Below the pieces are notes generated by a model that searched no databases, was not told the origin of the DNA, and saw nothing but the letters and a program-made list of their open reading frames with translations. Both the position numbers and the translations under genes were made by a program. DNA of 64,000 bases from Galaxea fascicularis (lineage: Eukaryota > Cnidaria > Anthozoa > Scleractinia > Euphylliidae): NCBI GenBank assembly GCA_948470475.1, contig OX419342.1:3968701-4032700 (forward strand), in the 5' to 3' direction. Positions 46,471 to 60,524 of this stretch are shown piece after piece. Positions within the stretch are counted from its first letter, which is position 1. Each line of letters begins with the position of its first letter.

Positions 46471-49117
46471 TGTAATTATAATAATAATATTTATTATTAT
46501 TACTAGTAGTATTATTGTTGTTGTCGTAAAATTAAAATAGGGATATTGATTTCGGTACTGATTACAACGTTTTTCAATACTTGCAATACGTCGGCTAGGG
46601 TATTAATTATAAAAGAAGCTTTAAGGGTCTATCAGTGCCCTTAAAGTACTAGAATTTGTATTACATACGGGATCGTTCATAGTGGAAAACCATCACAATG
46701 TGATGAAACACCTGGTTGTTGTTTTCATGTTTTTTTTTCTGAACACTTCAAATAGATTCAAATAGACTCTTGTTCTTTGGTCATGGCAACTTGATTAGAA
46801 ATAAAACACAAACATGTTAAAACAACGCATTTCAGATAAAGACTAATGGATTTGTACGCCAGCTAATGATTCAATTTATGTAACTGATCGAAAACTAGTC
46901 AGAACAGTAGATTTGGAAACTGTCAAGTAATGAATCACTGAACACGACAACGACGCAAAAGTGGCCGAAATTCTTACAGTACAGTATAAAACTTTAACTA
47001 CTTTCTTGGGCCACGCCATAATATGTACTCAAGGCCGGCCATTATATTCATGATATAGCTAGAACTCGGATTAGGCTTTGTGTGACGTTAGTTTTATCAA
47101 TTTTTCTGGAAAGGAAAATTCTTGTTTCTTTCATGTAAAACATTATGGCGATAATAAAATTTCATTTTTTAGTACTTATAAACAAACCCAGTTATTTTAG
47201 CCATGTTTAGGAAAATGTCCCAAATTTTGGTCCGAAATTCAGTGTCCGAAATGAGATAAAAAATGTCCGAAAATTAAACGCCTTCCGAAATAGTAAAACA
47301 CCCGAAATTTTTAGCAAGTAATGCAGTCGATAGAAAATATCAAAGAAGCGAGCCGAGCTCTGCTAGGGAAGAGGCGAGGATCCATCAGGGACTGCGCTGG
47401 GGGAGGGGCCGGGGGGCAGCCCCAACCTCCCCTACCCCCTTACTTTTGGTGGAAAAAATCATAAATTTAGTTAACTACGTTTTCAAAAACTGAAAAGTAC
47501 ACTCACGGGATAACAGCGGTCGGCTACAGCTGGCAGACCTCACGGGAAAAAAATCTAAATGTATGACTTTTCCGGGGGCCCCCCGAGGGCCCTGTCTATT
47601 TGCCTTTTCATGCTCCTCGACTCCAAGCACACTGCGTTATTAATGATGGCTTTCACGTGCTTTTGATTTTTCGATTGTGGACTACGCCAGCAGTGTACAA
47701 AAAAAAGTTACAGTTACAGTTTGCTAAGCATTCAGGGGCAAGGAAATATTTTACATATTTTAAATAAATAAAAAATTAATAAATTCGAAGGGGGCCTTTG
47801 AGATACAAGAAGCCAATCAGGAAATTTTATTTCAGTCACGTTGGCACGTGCGCATTTATTTCGTTTGGAGCGATGTTGAAAATTAATTCAGTTCGAACAG
47901 CAACTTGAAGAAGGTGCGTGGTCAAACCGTACGTTTTTTATGGACGTAAGTCGACAGCGAAATGGGGAGTCAAGTTTGTAACAATCTGCTTTCTACATGA
48001 GAGTATCTAAAAGAACTAAAGCATTGGAAGAATCCGTGTGAAAGTGGGTCAAAGCTGAACTCGATTCCAACACGGGGAAAGGTCAGTTGGTCGGTTTCAA
48101 ATTTGAATCGAATTTTAATTCGTGGAAGCCGCCTGGAAAATTTCCGTTTTCTTTTCTCAGTCCATTTAATTCCGGTTACAAGCTATTAACCACATACTGA
48201 CGTTTAGATTCTGTTGAAGAATTGCCTGCAGAAGCGAAAGAATTCTGAAACCGTCCAGATGAGTTCGCGTGCACGTGGGACTGCGTACCCTTCGCAAGTC
48301 AAATTTGTTTTTTCACAGACTGATCGAGGAAATGACGGTAAGCCCACCTAATTGGTTTTAAAATCATGTCTAAAGCGATTTTCTTGACTTAAACGACAGC
48401 CTTCAAACTCCTTTTTTGAAATCTCAATGTGGCGAAAAACAACTAGGGTGTTATAAATTAAATTAACTACCATTCTCGAAAATAATATCCATTCCTAACA
48501 AAAACTAGCCGCGAAAACGTTTTCACTCATAGCTGCTGACTAAGCTCGTGTGACGAGAGCGAAAGATTCAGAACATCTTTAGTTCTAGTCTTTGCCGATA
48601 GAGGTATAAATTGTTTATGCAAACTAGGGCAACGATATCGGCAAACATTAGTTTCACTTCATTTAGCAACTATGAAAGCATTGCGTACGTTTCTCAATAC
48701 TGTCGTTGGAGTTTGCTTTCTCAGCAACTTTTAACCTTTCAAACAAGATGGCTGGACAAAGTGAACCTAAAAACGAAGTGAGCAGTTCAACTGATTTGTT
48801 TACGCTCAAATCCCATTGGTATTTTTATTTGCTTCAAACATAATTGATGTTATAGGAACTGATTTGACAAGTAAATTTCAGAAAAGGCAATATATCCCTG
48901 CTGTTTTTATGGAATGTCTTTTTGTTGTTTTTTTTTATCAATATTTTCTACCATTTAACTGATGGAAAACCATAGCAACTACTTATTATAATTCTTCAGT
49001 CCAAAGTCTTATTTAACCCCCTGGGGGCCGGCTTATTTTTTCGGTCCTTCTGGATTGTGGGCTTATCAGAGGTTGGGGGCTTGATAAATGTTCACGTTTT
49101 TTTAGAAATGTTAAATG
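46471..49117. other. Intergenic, nothing coding recognised
   Basis: At 47215-47320 there are several CCGAAAT/TCCGAAA units. At 47370-47450 lies a G/C-rich block (GGGGGCAGCCCCAACC). No domain, RNA gene or clear element ends. Splice-like GT/AG pairs are scattered but carry no long frame. Confidence 0.4.
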
Positions 49118-49287
49118 GGCCATTTTCGAGTTCGCTCGAGCCTCTATTTCAAAGCGAGTCAAAGTGCGAAAGTTTTGTGATGGTAATAAGTTCAGCGTTC
49201 CATATGAGCGAAAACTCATTTTCATTACAAAGTCTTCGCACTTAGACTCGCTTTGAAATAGAGGCTCAAGCGATCTCGGAAATGGCC
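49118..49287. mobile_element. 170-bp MITE with about 55-bp TIRs
   Basis: Left GGCCATTTTCGAGTTCGCTC..., right ...GATCTCGGAAATGGCC. The GCCTCTATTTCAAAGCGAGT block is present on both arms in inverted order. The interior of about 60 bp is non-coding. Confidence 0.8.
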
Positions 49288-52200
49288 TATTGTCTTTAAT
49301 CGCAAATTTTGGTCAAAAAGGTTCTTCAACTGGCTTCAAAGTGACATTATTGACCTCATAATAATTCATAAAGGAAAAACGAAGGAAATGTTTTATTAAT
49401 CAATGGCCGTGTATCTGATACAATATTGTCCTGACCTACATAAACTGGTTTGGTTTGATTTTAATATGCTTAATTGTCTGCTACTACAAAAGTAATCGAT
49501 GAATATGATCAGAGTGCTGATGTTGAATAAGTGGTTTACGATATTTGCGTCAGTGTTGCATCACATCCTACCGAGGGCTTCTTAGAAGGGGGGCTAAACA
49601 GAAGAACCACGGTATATTTTTTGCATCACTGACTCAAACTCTATTCGTTTTTTGGAACAGGGTTGGTATGATAGTGATACATGTATAATTAATGTATAGG
49701 GTTGTGCGGAAATCTTTTCCAACTTTCGTCCGACCTTCTTGATTTCCAGCCCCTTCACTTATAGCATCCACAATAATAATTTGTAAAGTACGTTTGTTTA
49801 CACTTTACCTTTTTATCCTCAGGTTGGGCCTTGGATTTCTAAATTATGTTTGTCGCGAATGACAGAAAAATTCCACTGCTCAACGCTTAAACCACAGGTT
49901 TCCCAGTATCCAGCCGTTCCGGCCACAGGATATCTACTCCGTATGGCGATTAGATCTCTATCCTTAACCACGTGCCCTCCTCGATCAGCCGCACCCAGCC
50001 CAGATGACAGCTTCACCTAAGATCAACCCAGTCAACCCACTAACAGCTTCACATCAGATCAACCCGACCCAGTTGCAGCTTCCGGCATCATCCCGATGTT
50101 CGAATGTAATATGTGGTCAGTAAGATTCCTTATGGGTTGGGATAGGGGGGTATATAGAGCTCTGGATGAACCTTGCAAAGCATACCATCCACACACCTTC
50201 GGCCAGAAGTCCGCGGACTTCTCATTCGGCTTAATTTAATTGTAGTTAGCTCAGTTAGTGGGTCCCATGGTTGGTTGGCTCCTCCCTTTAGGCTCCTTAA
50301 TTAAAGGGTTCCTTTGCAGGTTATTCGGCTGCTAACTCGTGTTTATTCGGCCTTTCTTCGGATTAGGTTCGGTCTCGCTTCTTTTTCGGACTTTTTCCGA
50401 CTTTTTTTGGACTGTCAGGATGTGCTTCTCGTCATCATCGCCATGGATCGTGGACGTCTTCACCGGAATCTCCCGCTTAGTTGCGCGAAATTAAATTCAT
50501 CTCTCACGTTTCACTTGACAGTTTACACAGCTCTGTGCAAGTGAAGCTTTTGTGGTAAGGTTCAACCAGACGATTAATTTAATGACTTAGGACACTAGAG
50601 GACGCAGACCGTTCAACTGGAAGCAGGGAGACCTGATTTGGCCAGTCCTTGCAAGTTGAATGGTTTCTCTAGTTACAGAAAGACAGTTCGTATAGCCTCG
50701 CAGTTGTGGGTCAGCTTTTTTTTGCTTAAAAGAAAAAAAAAATAGGAAAGAATGCAACCTTGAAGGTTCCTCGGTTATTTTGGCTGCGATTTATTCCTAC
50801 TGACTTCCAACTTTGCGAGGGTAGATTCGTTAATGAACTTTATAGTGGCTCACATACTCGGTAATCTGCGATAAAACTGTTCTTCTCGGAAAAAGTCAAC
50901 TTTTATCGCAAGTTACTCAGGGTTTCATGGGACAATGCACACACATAATAGGTCAGCTGAGATCGCTTACAACTATTGTAAGCGTACGCAGTCTTCGAGA
51001 CCACTCAACGGCGCAGAATCGTCACCAGCATCTATGAAGAGTCAGTCCTAGTTAGCTACAGAAAGTGACAGATACATGGGAGGATTTTCTCACTATGGCA
51101 GCGTTGACATGAAGACGAACGGAAAAGTCTTGTTGTTTAAATGTCTGCCTTGTGGGAGGAACGTCTTGCCAGGAAGCCCTGTATTGCACCACGCAGGCGC
51201 AGATTGTCTACCGATGGTCGGTAGGCGTAGGTAGACTACACGACGAATTCAGAAGAACTCCTAAAGAATCATACCTTAAGAGGCCTTTGAGTGATTTAAC
51301 CAAAACAAGCACGCGAACAGTACTGATGGTAGTCTTCATGACGAAAAAGTTCTAAAACAATAGCGTCATGGTCCTACGGTGGTTGTCATCAGTTGCTGAA
51401 AGCTTTCTCGCGCGCCAAGAGGCCCCGCGTTCAAGTACGCAACCGGACTCGGTAAGTGCTATACAACAACTGGCCGGCCGAAGAAAGAAGAACAAAGATT
51501 AACCAATCGACAGCGGAAGCCTATGTAGTTAGTGTAAGTAGGAGAGGTTGCTGTCGTGGCGGCGATGAAACGAGAACACGAACGAGGACCAGAACAGAGG
51601 ACGCCAATGAGCGAGTAACAGGCCTTTGCATTGAGAAGTTATTTTGGTCACCATGTCTAGCTCATCAGTTAATTCCATTTAGGTGTAAAATGAAAATTGT
51701 AGAGATAGCCAACAGGAATGACAGAGGGAAGTGATTTCTTAATGCAAAGTGCCTTTTCAGGTAGAAGAAAAGACAGAGTAGTGGATATGTAGCATTCGCT
51801 TAAGTAACTGTTTCAACTAACGTTGTCCGACCAACTTCATGTGAAAGGAACTTTTTTAACGCAGTAAAACGTCGGGGAAAAATTAAAAGAATTTACATTA
51901 GAGAGAAAGGTTGTAGGTTTTGTTCTTTTTAGTTGGGTATGTTTCACGGGGGTTTTCATTCGGACAACGTTGGCTTAAACAGCCTTTATTCAATAAAGTA
52001 ATTGGCCGGCCAGAATTCGTCTTCGGGATTAATGATCTTCTCGGCGCCGCCTCAAGAATGTCGACCTCGGCCTGTGCAACCACTACTGACCCTTGGACGA
52101 AGACGAAGCCCTGCGCCCTCGATGGACATGGAGAAGGATTGGGGCACAGTAACCCAAGAAAGGTACAGCCGATTTACGTGGTGCAATTTCTGCTTTACGC

Positions 52201-52689
52201 CAGAGCATAGGCCGTTAAGACTAGATCACAAACCGGAAAAGATCGTGTAGTAGTAAGAAATTGCCTCAGGTTAAATCTTGTAGGCAAATTCTTGACCGTA
52301 AATTGAAACGACAGCTGTAATCAGAAGTTGCCCCATGTCAATTAGCCCGAGGTACACAGGGACACCAGGTATGTGGAGATTTGTTTTTGTATTTAATTAA
52401 GGCGTAACACGTTTGGTTTCGCTTTTCGTGTCCGGTTTTGATTCGGTTTTTTTTTCCGGCCTTCGATTTGACATTCGGTGTAAAGTCATCTTCCGTCTGA
52501 AGGCTTGGTATCGACAACATATCGATAACAAGCCGTTAATGTCAATCTGCGCATTCTGGATTCCCTGGGGTGTTTCATCCGATGCGTCGAGTTTTAAGGA
52601 CGTATGAGCACCCCTTGGTTTCTCTGGAAGCTAAATTGCTAAGGAGCGCACCCTACCCTATTTAACATAAGTTTATTGTAAAAACTAAC
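49288..52689. other. Intergenic, no gene supported
   Basis: Short ORFs (largest about 96 codons near 51920-52210) do not resemble known families, and opposite frames are equally open. A small internal duplication (AACAGCTTCACATCAGATCA-type) lies at about 50000-50060. A diverged copy of 49650-49725 is found at about 57100-57165. Confidence 0.4.
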
Positions 52690-53285
52690 AGATGAAATGA
52701 ATAAAGTCTGAAAACAGTGATGTTGTCTGTGTCTTTGGTCTAAAGCTACGCAATAAACGACTAACTGATTTTGTTTCAGGTACTTTCTTTTCAGGAATTT
52801 TTCTTCGGAATCAGCGCATCGAAAATTATTGTAACTGACAAATTTAATCAATAAAGTTTGACACAAACAACAAGTTGTCTTTGTTTTCTACGCAATTAAC
52901 TACTAACTGATTTTGTTTCAGGTACTTTCTTTTCAGGAATTTTTCTTCGGAATCAGCGCATCGAAAATTATTGTAACTGACAGAAATTTGATCAATAAAG
53001 TATGACACAAAAACAACAAGTTGTCCGTGTTTTCTACGCAATTAACGACTAACTGATTTTGTTTCAGGTACTTTCTTTTCAGGAGTTTTTCTTCGGAATC
53101 AGCGCACCGCAAATTGTTGTAACTGACGAATTTAATCAATAAAGTTTGAGACAAACACCAAGTTGCCTTTGTTTTCTTCTAAACTACTTACTCATCTTGT
53201 TACAGAACTTTATTTTCAGCAACGTCTTCATTATAGTTAACGTTCACGTCGGTCTCCACGTCGCAAATTTTTATAATTGTTTCAT
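52690..53285. repeat. Tandem array, period 144-150 bp, about four units
   Basis: The anchor ATAAAG recurs at 52701, 52851, 52995 and 53139, so periods are 150, 144 and 144. Each full unit carries ACTGATTTTGTTTCAGGTAC, TTCTTCGGAATCAGCGCA and TTGTAACTGAC. The fourth unit decays after 53165. The repeated minus-strand frame (RCADSEEKFLKRKYLKQNQL) is open in three units, but it follows from the repeat. Confidence 0.9.
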
Positions 53286-53290
53286 CTCAA

Positions 53291-53620
53291 GCTGGACGGT
53301 AGAGTTCCTTTCCAAGAAATCCAGGTGGCGAACTATTGGAAGCTTTTTTTTGGGCGTGTCATTGAAGAGATGCGCATGCTCCTTAGTGGCGCGTTCCTGA
53401 AGAAACGCGGAAGATTACAGTCGCTCCGAGTAATCAATATTATTTTTTCGTCGATTTTTGGGCGTGTCCTTGAAGAGACGCGCATACTTTTTGGACAAGA
53501 GTGGCGCGTCGTTGAAACCGAAACACGAATGACGTTCCGAGTGATTAGGAGAAGCAGAAGTTTACAAGTCCTTCAGGTGAGTCACATGAATTTATATTAC
53601 GAGGTTGCATAGAGGAAATG
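53291..53620 (+). other. ORF with an internal repeat, unassigned
   Basis: A 111-codon frame (53277-53612). Inside it a segment beginning GGGCGTGTCATTGAAGAGAT recurs about 120 bp later as GGGCGTGTCCTTGAAGAGAC. A consensus donor (CAG|GTGAGT) follows at about 53577. No family recognised; may be an exon of a non-coding transcript. Confidence 0.25.
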
Positions 53621-55940
53621 GTGTGTTTAGTCCTCAGGTCCCTTGAACATAGCGCTACCAGACAAATTACCCAGTGAAGAGATGACGAACGCGACCCTAA
53701 CTGTAAGTATAATTACATTGATGGTCTACCTAATTGTCCAGAGGTGATGCAAAATGGAATCCAAAACGAGGAAACTGTTGAGGTGTCTTAGTTTACATTG
53801 GCGACCTTTACTGAATCGATAAATGGTACTTGATCCACAGCTGAGAAGAACGAATAGACACCATGTTTGTTTTCTGGTCAATGCGCTTAATAAAACGTTC
53901 AGGAAAGCAGTGTATAATAAGGATATCACAGATAAAAGGTCTCTGGAGGGAAGTCACTTCATTATGATTCCTGTTGCTTCCTTTTATTTCTTACTGACAC
54001 TGGTCTTGTAAGGATTGTGTTTATCTCAGCAGAGATTCCACTATCCGCTGTGACTCATTGCGCGGCATCTTGGATAGGTATGTAACCGGGTTAGTTTCTA
54101 AGGACGCACTGACGTGCTGATATTTCGTGGGAGTCCAACCCACGAACTTTTCCTATAAACGGTGTGGACATACTGGAGGAAACGTTTAAAGAGAGGACTA
54201 AAAAGGATTCAAACCCACGCATGGTCCTCAGGTTAAGATGGTAGCAATTTATTGCAGAAACTGTCATGATATATAAATGACAAAAAGGTAATGTCCTTTG
54301 CCACAACAGAAAAATTAAGAATATGAATCTTACACGAGAAACAAATGTCTGTTTTCTTTTATTTATTCTAGCATCCTCCACAAAACTTAGCTGAAAGTGA
54401 AAACATTAATTGATGGCACTAAGGGATTCAAACCCATTTGGTTGAGAAAATCTCTGAAAGTCCTATAGATTCTCAGCCACTTCAATTTATTGTAGAGCTA
54501 GTAAGCTTGCATTAGTACTGCGTAATAACATGCTCTGAAAAGAATTGTCTAGATTAGCAGAGAGATGCATCAGGTGACATTGCGGCCGTGTTAGACGCCC
54601 AAAGCAGCATCATTGGAAGAACTGGAGGAATCTGTAGCTTGTGAGGTTAGTATCCAAAAAAGGGTAGATTATTGTGGGAGTCAAACCCATGAACCTTTGC
54701 TTTAAATGGCAGACATATCTAATCAAATGCTGAAAAGTAAGCATTGGAGAAAGTTTGCGACTGATTTGAGATCCCAAAAAAAAAACAAGCACTTGGGCAA
54801 TTATAACAAAATGCAAAAAAAAAAAAAAGGAATAAAGTACAAAGAACTGGGAATCAAGCCAAAGAAGTTACTGTAATTGGTACTTTACCAAAGTTTGCAG
54901 AGTCTGATCCTTGAAAAGAAGTCAGCACATGTCACTTAATGCCGACAAGGAAGGAATGAGCAAAATATTCTACTTTTTATTTTTTTTAAAGTTAGGGTGT
55001 TTGCTGGAATGGCCGGTGAAATCAGTTTATGAAATGCCTTTGATCAATGCGTATTTTCAATGTTTGTATCATCGTGAGCAGCTTTGCATTTCAGTCAACG
55101 GACAGACCTTACACGGAAGTCACTAAAGCCATACCGGCCCCTTGAGGTCCTGAAAGTTATCAGGAAGACTTGCAAAAAACAAATTTTCCAGGTAAGAGTT
55201 AACATGTGTTTCAAACCCCACGACGTTCAGTGTTATCCTCCAGGGAAAGTACCTCCGAGAACACCTTACACATTTGAAGCCTATGCCGAACAGATTTACT
55301 CTTTGACCCACTTCATTTGCTCCTTTACTTGAGTTTCGTTTAATAAGCACAGTGGTTAAAACACTCCCTTGTGAGTTATGAGTAAAGGTTGAAGTTATTG
55401 ACGGCCAAACAATTATCACTTACTACTGATAGGATACCCCACCAAATTAGAGCAAGATTTCGATGAAAATTATTTTCTTTTATTTCAGTTTTACTAATGA
55501 GAAGTGCTCTCGAGAAAAATCGGGCAAGTACACTGAATCGAAATGCCAAAAGCCCCGGACTGCTGTCACATGTATCGCCGATGCCATGGAAACTGCATAT
55601 CGGAGCTCTGCCATGTCAGGAAACTGCGGTAAGCCCTCAGTAAACTGAATTACTAGATATATCAAAAATGACTGCTTGTGTTGAAATAAAATGATTGCTT
55701 GACAAAAAATAAAAATAAAATTAAAATGTACCTAAATAAAAAACCCTAAACTGACCGATAACAACTAAAATATAAACAATAAAAATTGAATTTAAACCAG
55801 TTTAATGAAAAGCTACAAAATAAAATTGAATGTTGAATCGTGCTTCCGTCTTTCGTTCTGTTCTCTGCTCGCTAACATTTTTTGTCTGAGCTCTTTAAGT
55901 TATGCAGTGAAACGAAGAAGTAAAAGCGACAAAGCGACAA
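53621..55940. other. Intergenic with one exon-like segment
   Basis: The segment 55489-55628 is bracketed by a strong acceptor (TTTTATTTCAG) and a strong donor (GTAAGC) but has no convincing coding frame. AACCCAC/AACCCAT motifs in a GTGGGA-x-TCAAACCCA context recur at about 54130, 54210, 54430 and 54680. No protein or structural RNA gene could be supported. Confidence 0.35.
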
Positions 55941-55958
55941 TGAAGATGATGTTTAGGG

Positions 55959-55989
<31 letters not shown>

Positions 55990-56285
55990 GATGGTGATGA
56001 AGATGGTGAGTATGCAGATGGTGAATCCAGCTAAAAATATCCTGGACACCTTATCACCATTCTCGACTGTCCACAGGTTAGTTTCTGATCATTCAAATTT
56101 CACTACCTTCTGCAGGCCAGCACTGTGCGCTAAGCATTTTCCTCTTTATGCTTTTCTCTTCATTAACGGGGGCTGGCGATGATGATAATGATGACGATGA
56201 TCAGGATAATGATGACTGACATGACATGACGATGACGACAATGGTGATAATGATGATGAAGATGCAGAAGAAGATGATGGTAACG
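55941..56285. repeat. (TGA/ATG)n microsatellite in two blocks
   Basis: TGATGA/GATGAT triplets at about 55945-56015 and 56178-56283, mixed with GGTGAT and GACGA variants. The Met-rich frames here are artefacts. Confidence 0.9.
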
Positions 56286-59200
56286 TTCCAGGTAACGGTC
56301 ATTATGTCAGGGTCCTTCTTTGCTATTTGCTTAAGGTCAGTCCCTGAAACATAAGTCTGTTAAGTTTTGGCTCATTGCTTGAATCAGAGAACTATAAGCT
56401 AATTTGATTCACATTGTTTATTAATTAGTACTGGATGTAAACTTGGATTCAATTTTCCAATTTCTATTCATATGTATATTTTAACATTATTTTTTATATA
56501 TAACTTCATTTGTATAATATATATATAGGCCATTTGAGGAGGTGCATTTGAAAAGTTGATGTTGAATTTGCGTCATACAAATAAATATTATTATTATTAT
56601 TATTATTAATTATGGTCGAGCAAATAAATCTTTTTCTTAATCTTAACCTTCAGAGTTCTAGCCCATATTATCTTAAAACTGTTACGACGAAGCTTTGTTG
56701 AAAAATATTAATTTGGGCTCGATCTTTTAAAGGAATCGATTACCAATTTGAAAGTATGACTTTACGTTTGGAGAATATGTAAGCCGAATATTGCCTTTTA
56801 CTGTAACCCATGCTTTCTTTTCTCAATGTGTCCCTCGCGAGTAATCAACCGATAACCATGGGACAAAAGAGGATGGTTTTTGATGTTAAGTTTTTACTTT
56901 CTGCTTGCCTAATGTAGTGGACTCCAGTTTACGTGTTAACAGCAGAGGGCTTACACTTGGAGGAGCCTCCCACACGAGTACAATCGGAGGTAAGCCGTGT
57001 CAGTTAGTCCGGATCAGCAAGATTGCCGCAGAGTCTCATACATAACCTACGTATACATTTTGTAACTCAAACTATTTCATGCTCGCCTTCTGTGAAACAA
57101 GGATTATTATGACAGTGATGCGTGCATAATTAATGTATGGGGCCATGTAGAAATTTTCCATGCACAGATATCCACTCCTGCAACTTCATCAGCTTAGTAT
57201 TAAATAAGAAATTCAGAAGGTATTTGGAGGTTGCATTTTTTTCTGTGACTGTTTCTTTTTTCAACTTCAAATGAAGAAAATTGAGGGCAGAAGAAACAAT
57301 CCTCGTAAGTTGCCTTGACTAGCGAAAACTGAAAACGGATTATTTCATGAATTGCTTTTGACCACGCAGGCGTTTTACTGATAATGAGAGGAACGTCTTT
57401 TTTAATTCACTGTCTCAGCATCCTGCCATCATCAAGGCTTAATTTCCGTGCACGTTTTAGTTGCAGAAATAGACGTGTGGCTGACAGTGCGTGTGATTGA
57501 AGGATAAGTAAACAGCAGTGGCCTTCGATCTGTAACATTACCTCTCTGTACACTGGCAGGTAAGAAGACACCTTGTTGTACACAAAGCGTAGCCAGTCGA
57601 TGGGTTAACACCTGTTTCACTTGTGAGGGTAATAACCTGGCTAGAACTGTTTCGTCTATTGCATGAATGAAGTGAGCACCAGAGCTAACAAAGCGTAACT
57701 GTAGCCCTAAATGTCTTAAGGGGAGAATGAAAGACTTGCTCTGGATTGCGATGGGTGCAGGGTAAGATGTGGATACAGTAATGAGCTTAACCTTTTGGAA
57801 GTGAGAGGCAACTCGTTGTGGAATTGGATCTGATCTTTGTTTTGATTATTTATTGTTGTTTGAGCTGAGTGATGGGAATGGATATATGATATCAAACAAT
57901 GATGTCCTACGTTCTGAGGCACTGCTCTAAATCAAAGGGAAAACTCCCACAGAACCAGCCATACCAGTTGAGAGCTATTGAAACAAGTCGCAGGCCTGAG
58001 CTGCGGGGATTTAAACCAATCAAAACCACGACTCACACCAATGCCACTGAAAACTGAGCTTATAGTCGGATTAAAATTAAAGCGACTTATTAAAACAATT
58101 GTATTTACGTTGCTCTAAGATGACAGTGCAATTTATTTTTGTTGTACGATCATGTTCCCTCACAGGCAAAAGGATCAAGGAAAAGGGGATTGCATGGACG
58201 AGTAGATGTTTGGCTCATCTCGGAGAACAAAGTCTGAGCCTAAGTAGCTGATAAGGAGAGTATGCTTGAAACGGACGAAACTCAGTTACTACAGCAAGAA
58301 CTCTATAAAGTAAAGATTTAAGGAGCTGAGGAAGACTTCGTCAACGGTGTGCAGGCTTAAAAGGGTTCGGCCGAAAAAGGCACTTGCTATTACAAATATG
58401 TCGAACAGCAAACCGGTACCACATTACTGCTTAATGGCTACACCTTAAGGATTGCAAGCACACTCCGACTTGGAAGGTTGAAGTACTATAGCGGCTGACT
58501 CTCAATCGGTAGTACGTATATTAGGACTTCAACCACGGAAAAGAAGAAAACGATCTCGATATTAGGTCATTTTAGACTAGAGTTATCGAGCGAAGGGGTT
58601 AGCTATACGTAATCAGTTATTTCAATGTATTAAATAGTTGAAAGTAAAAACCTCTGTCAGTTATTTCCTTTTGGCTATGAATTTCACGAACATTCCCCAT
58701 GTTCTCTTTATTCCTGGAGTGGGGCCCCGAAAACACTGCGTCACGTTATGACAGCAATTTGAAGCGTCTTTGGTTCTTATTGATTGCATGATTGTCTCAA
58801 ACATAACGTAAACAGAAATCTTTGAATTGATTCTCAACAAGATGGAACCGATGATGCAATTTACTCCCAGCTGTATTTTGTCGAGGCTCAAGGAAATGTT
58901 AAACATTCATGGACATGAGATCATTCACCAAAGTCCATTAGTGACCATTAGTGTGGTCATTCATGAGGTCATGTGTAACAAAGTTGATAGGATGACATAA
59001 ATGCCCGGTCATGTATACATATTAGTTAGGCAGCCATTATATTTATTAAGTTAAGGCAGTGGTCCTTTGTAGAGCACTCTACAAAAACTATTCCATGGTC
59101 AATGCAACATGGCGGAGTGCGGACGACACACCCTACTTACATATTCTGGTCATGTATCTCATAAGGTCATATTAGAAGCCTTTTACTGCCAGCGCGACAC

Positions 59201-60524
59201 GCCTTCTCTTCCCCCTCACCCCCTCCCCCTCCCCCCTCCCCCGCCCAAGAAAATCCATTTATTTAAGTGCCTTTGTTGTAGACACATTATCCCAGACAAC
59301 ATTTCCTTGAGCTCAGATTACAGTTTTCAGGAGGATGAAAAAGGTCATGATGCTGGACATTTCAAATTTAACGTTTTGTTCACAGTTAAGAAAATTCAGT
59401 GTTATGTTTGGGGCTATTTATGCAATCGTAATATTGCCAAAAATATTTTGCTCCCATTTTCGTTTCATTTGTTCTCCAGTGTTTCCAAATATGACCCGGT
59501 AACATTTTGTGACTTAGTAGCATGATCATGGCATTTTACAAGGGTAATTATTGACAGAGGTTTTATTATCTTTACACTAACTTTTCAGTTCTGATGATTT
59601 GTAAGGTTGACTGCCAAAACAAACCCTGTGACTTACCAAATTCGAGTAACAGATATAAGTTCTTTGTTACAAGGAATGATCTTTGACATGCAGCTCTGCT
59701 AAGTTAACGTTGAATAATAAGATTTTTGATCATTCGTTCAGTTGATAGAATACGTTAGCATTTTTGCTATTTGTACGTTTTCATCCTCAGTAATTATCTC
59801 AAGGCAACGACAGAGGCTCTCCAAATATCCGAAAGTTTTTCAATCACTACTTATTTAACAACTCGCCATAGGGAAACAATAGGTGACTGGCTGTTGGATT
59901 CCGTTACACGGGATGCTCTTATCAGTTGAATGAAGCAATTTCAAATTTATAATTGTTTGTTATTTACAGTGACGGTGTTAGGTGTTTCGTGTTTCGAAGC
60001 TTAAATCAAGCCAGATATAGGTAATAGTTTTGAAGTCGTATAGAACCTTTCACTTCAATGCTTAGAAGAGCGAACTTGGAACATCTGGATCCTTAACTGA
60101 GGCTTCTAACGTCAAGCTGATGCTAACGCTTGCTAATATTAATACGCTCTAATGATTAATATTAACTATTTCCGATCCAGAGGTTCCGAGTGAATTGCTT
60201 TTCTTGCGAAAAGGCGGAAATGCAGTGTTACCATTGAACGGCTTGATTTAAATTTCTTGAGTATACGTTATGGGAAAACCTTTTTTTTAACAAGAGGTGA
60301 AACCGCCGAAGCTTTTTAAGAGTTAGGAGTTCGGTGTCCGGTTTTCTTTGAAGGTTATCAACTGGTTGACAACCTTCAATTGTCTTCGTTAGATACTAAG
60401 AGATAGGGATAAGAGTATTGTGGTAAGAAACTATGGTAAATATCACAAATAAACATGGTCTTGGCTTTAAATTGTGCATTTAACGGTTTCTGTGTACTCT
60501 ACTGATCAGTGGCGAAGCCTGTTT
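56286..60524. other. Intergenic, no gene supported
   Basis: Holds an (ATT)n tract at about 56588-56609, a C/T-rich tract at 59200-59246 and short ORFs only. Some GTAAG donors follow G-rich stretches (for example near 56990), so non-coding transcripts are possible. None is defined. Confidence 0.4.

Noticed and set aside
51898..52250. Overlapping ORFs on both strands near 52 kb
   Set aside because: No domain, conflicting frames, and no splice model that joins them to anything.
55805..56182. 125-codon ORF with a Met-rich stretch
   Set aside because: The Met run is the (ATG/TGA)n repeat; nothing on either side suggests a protein.
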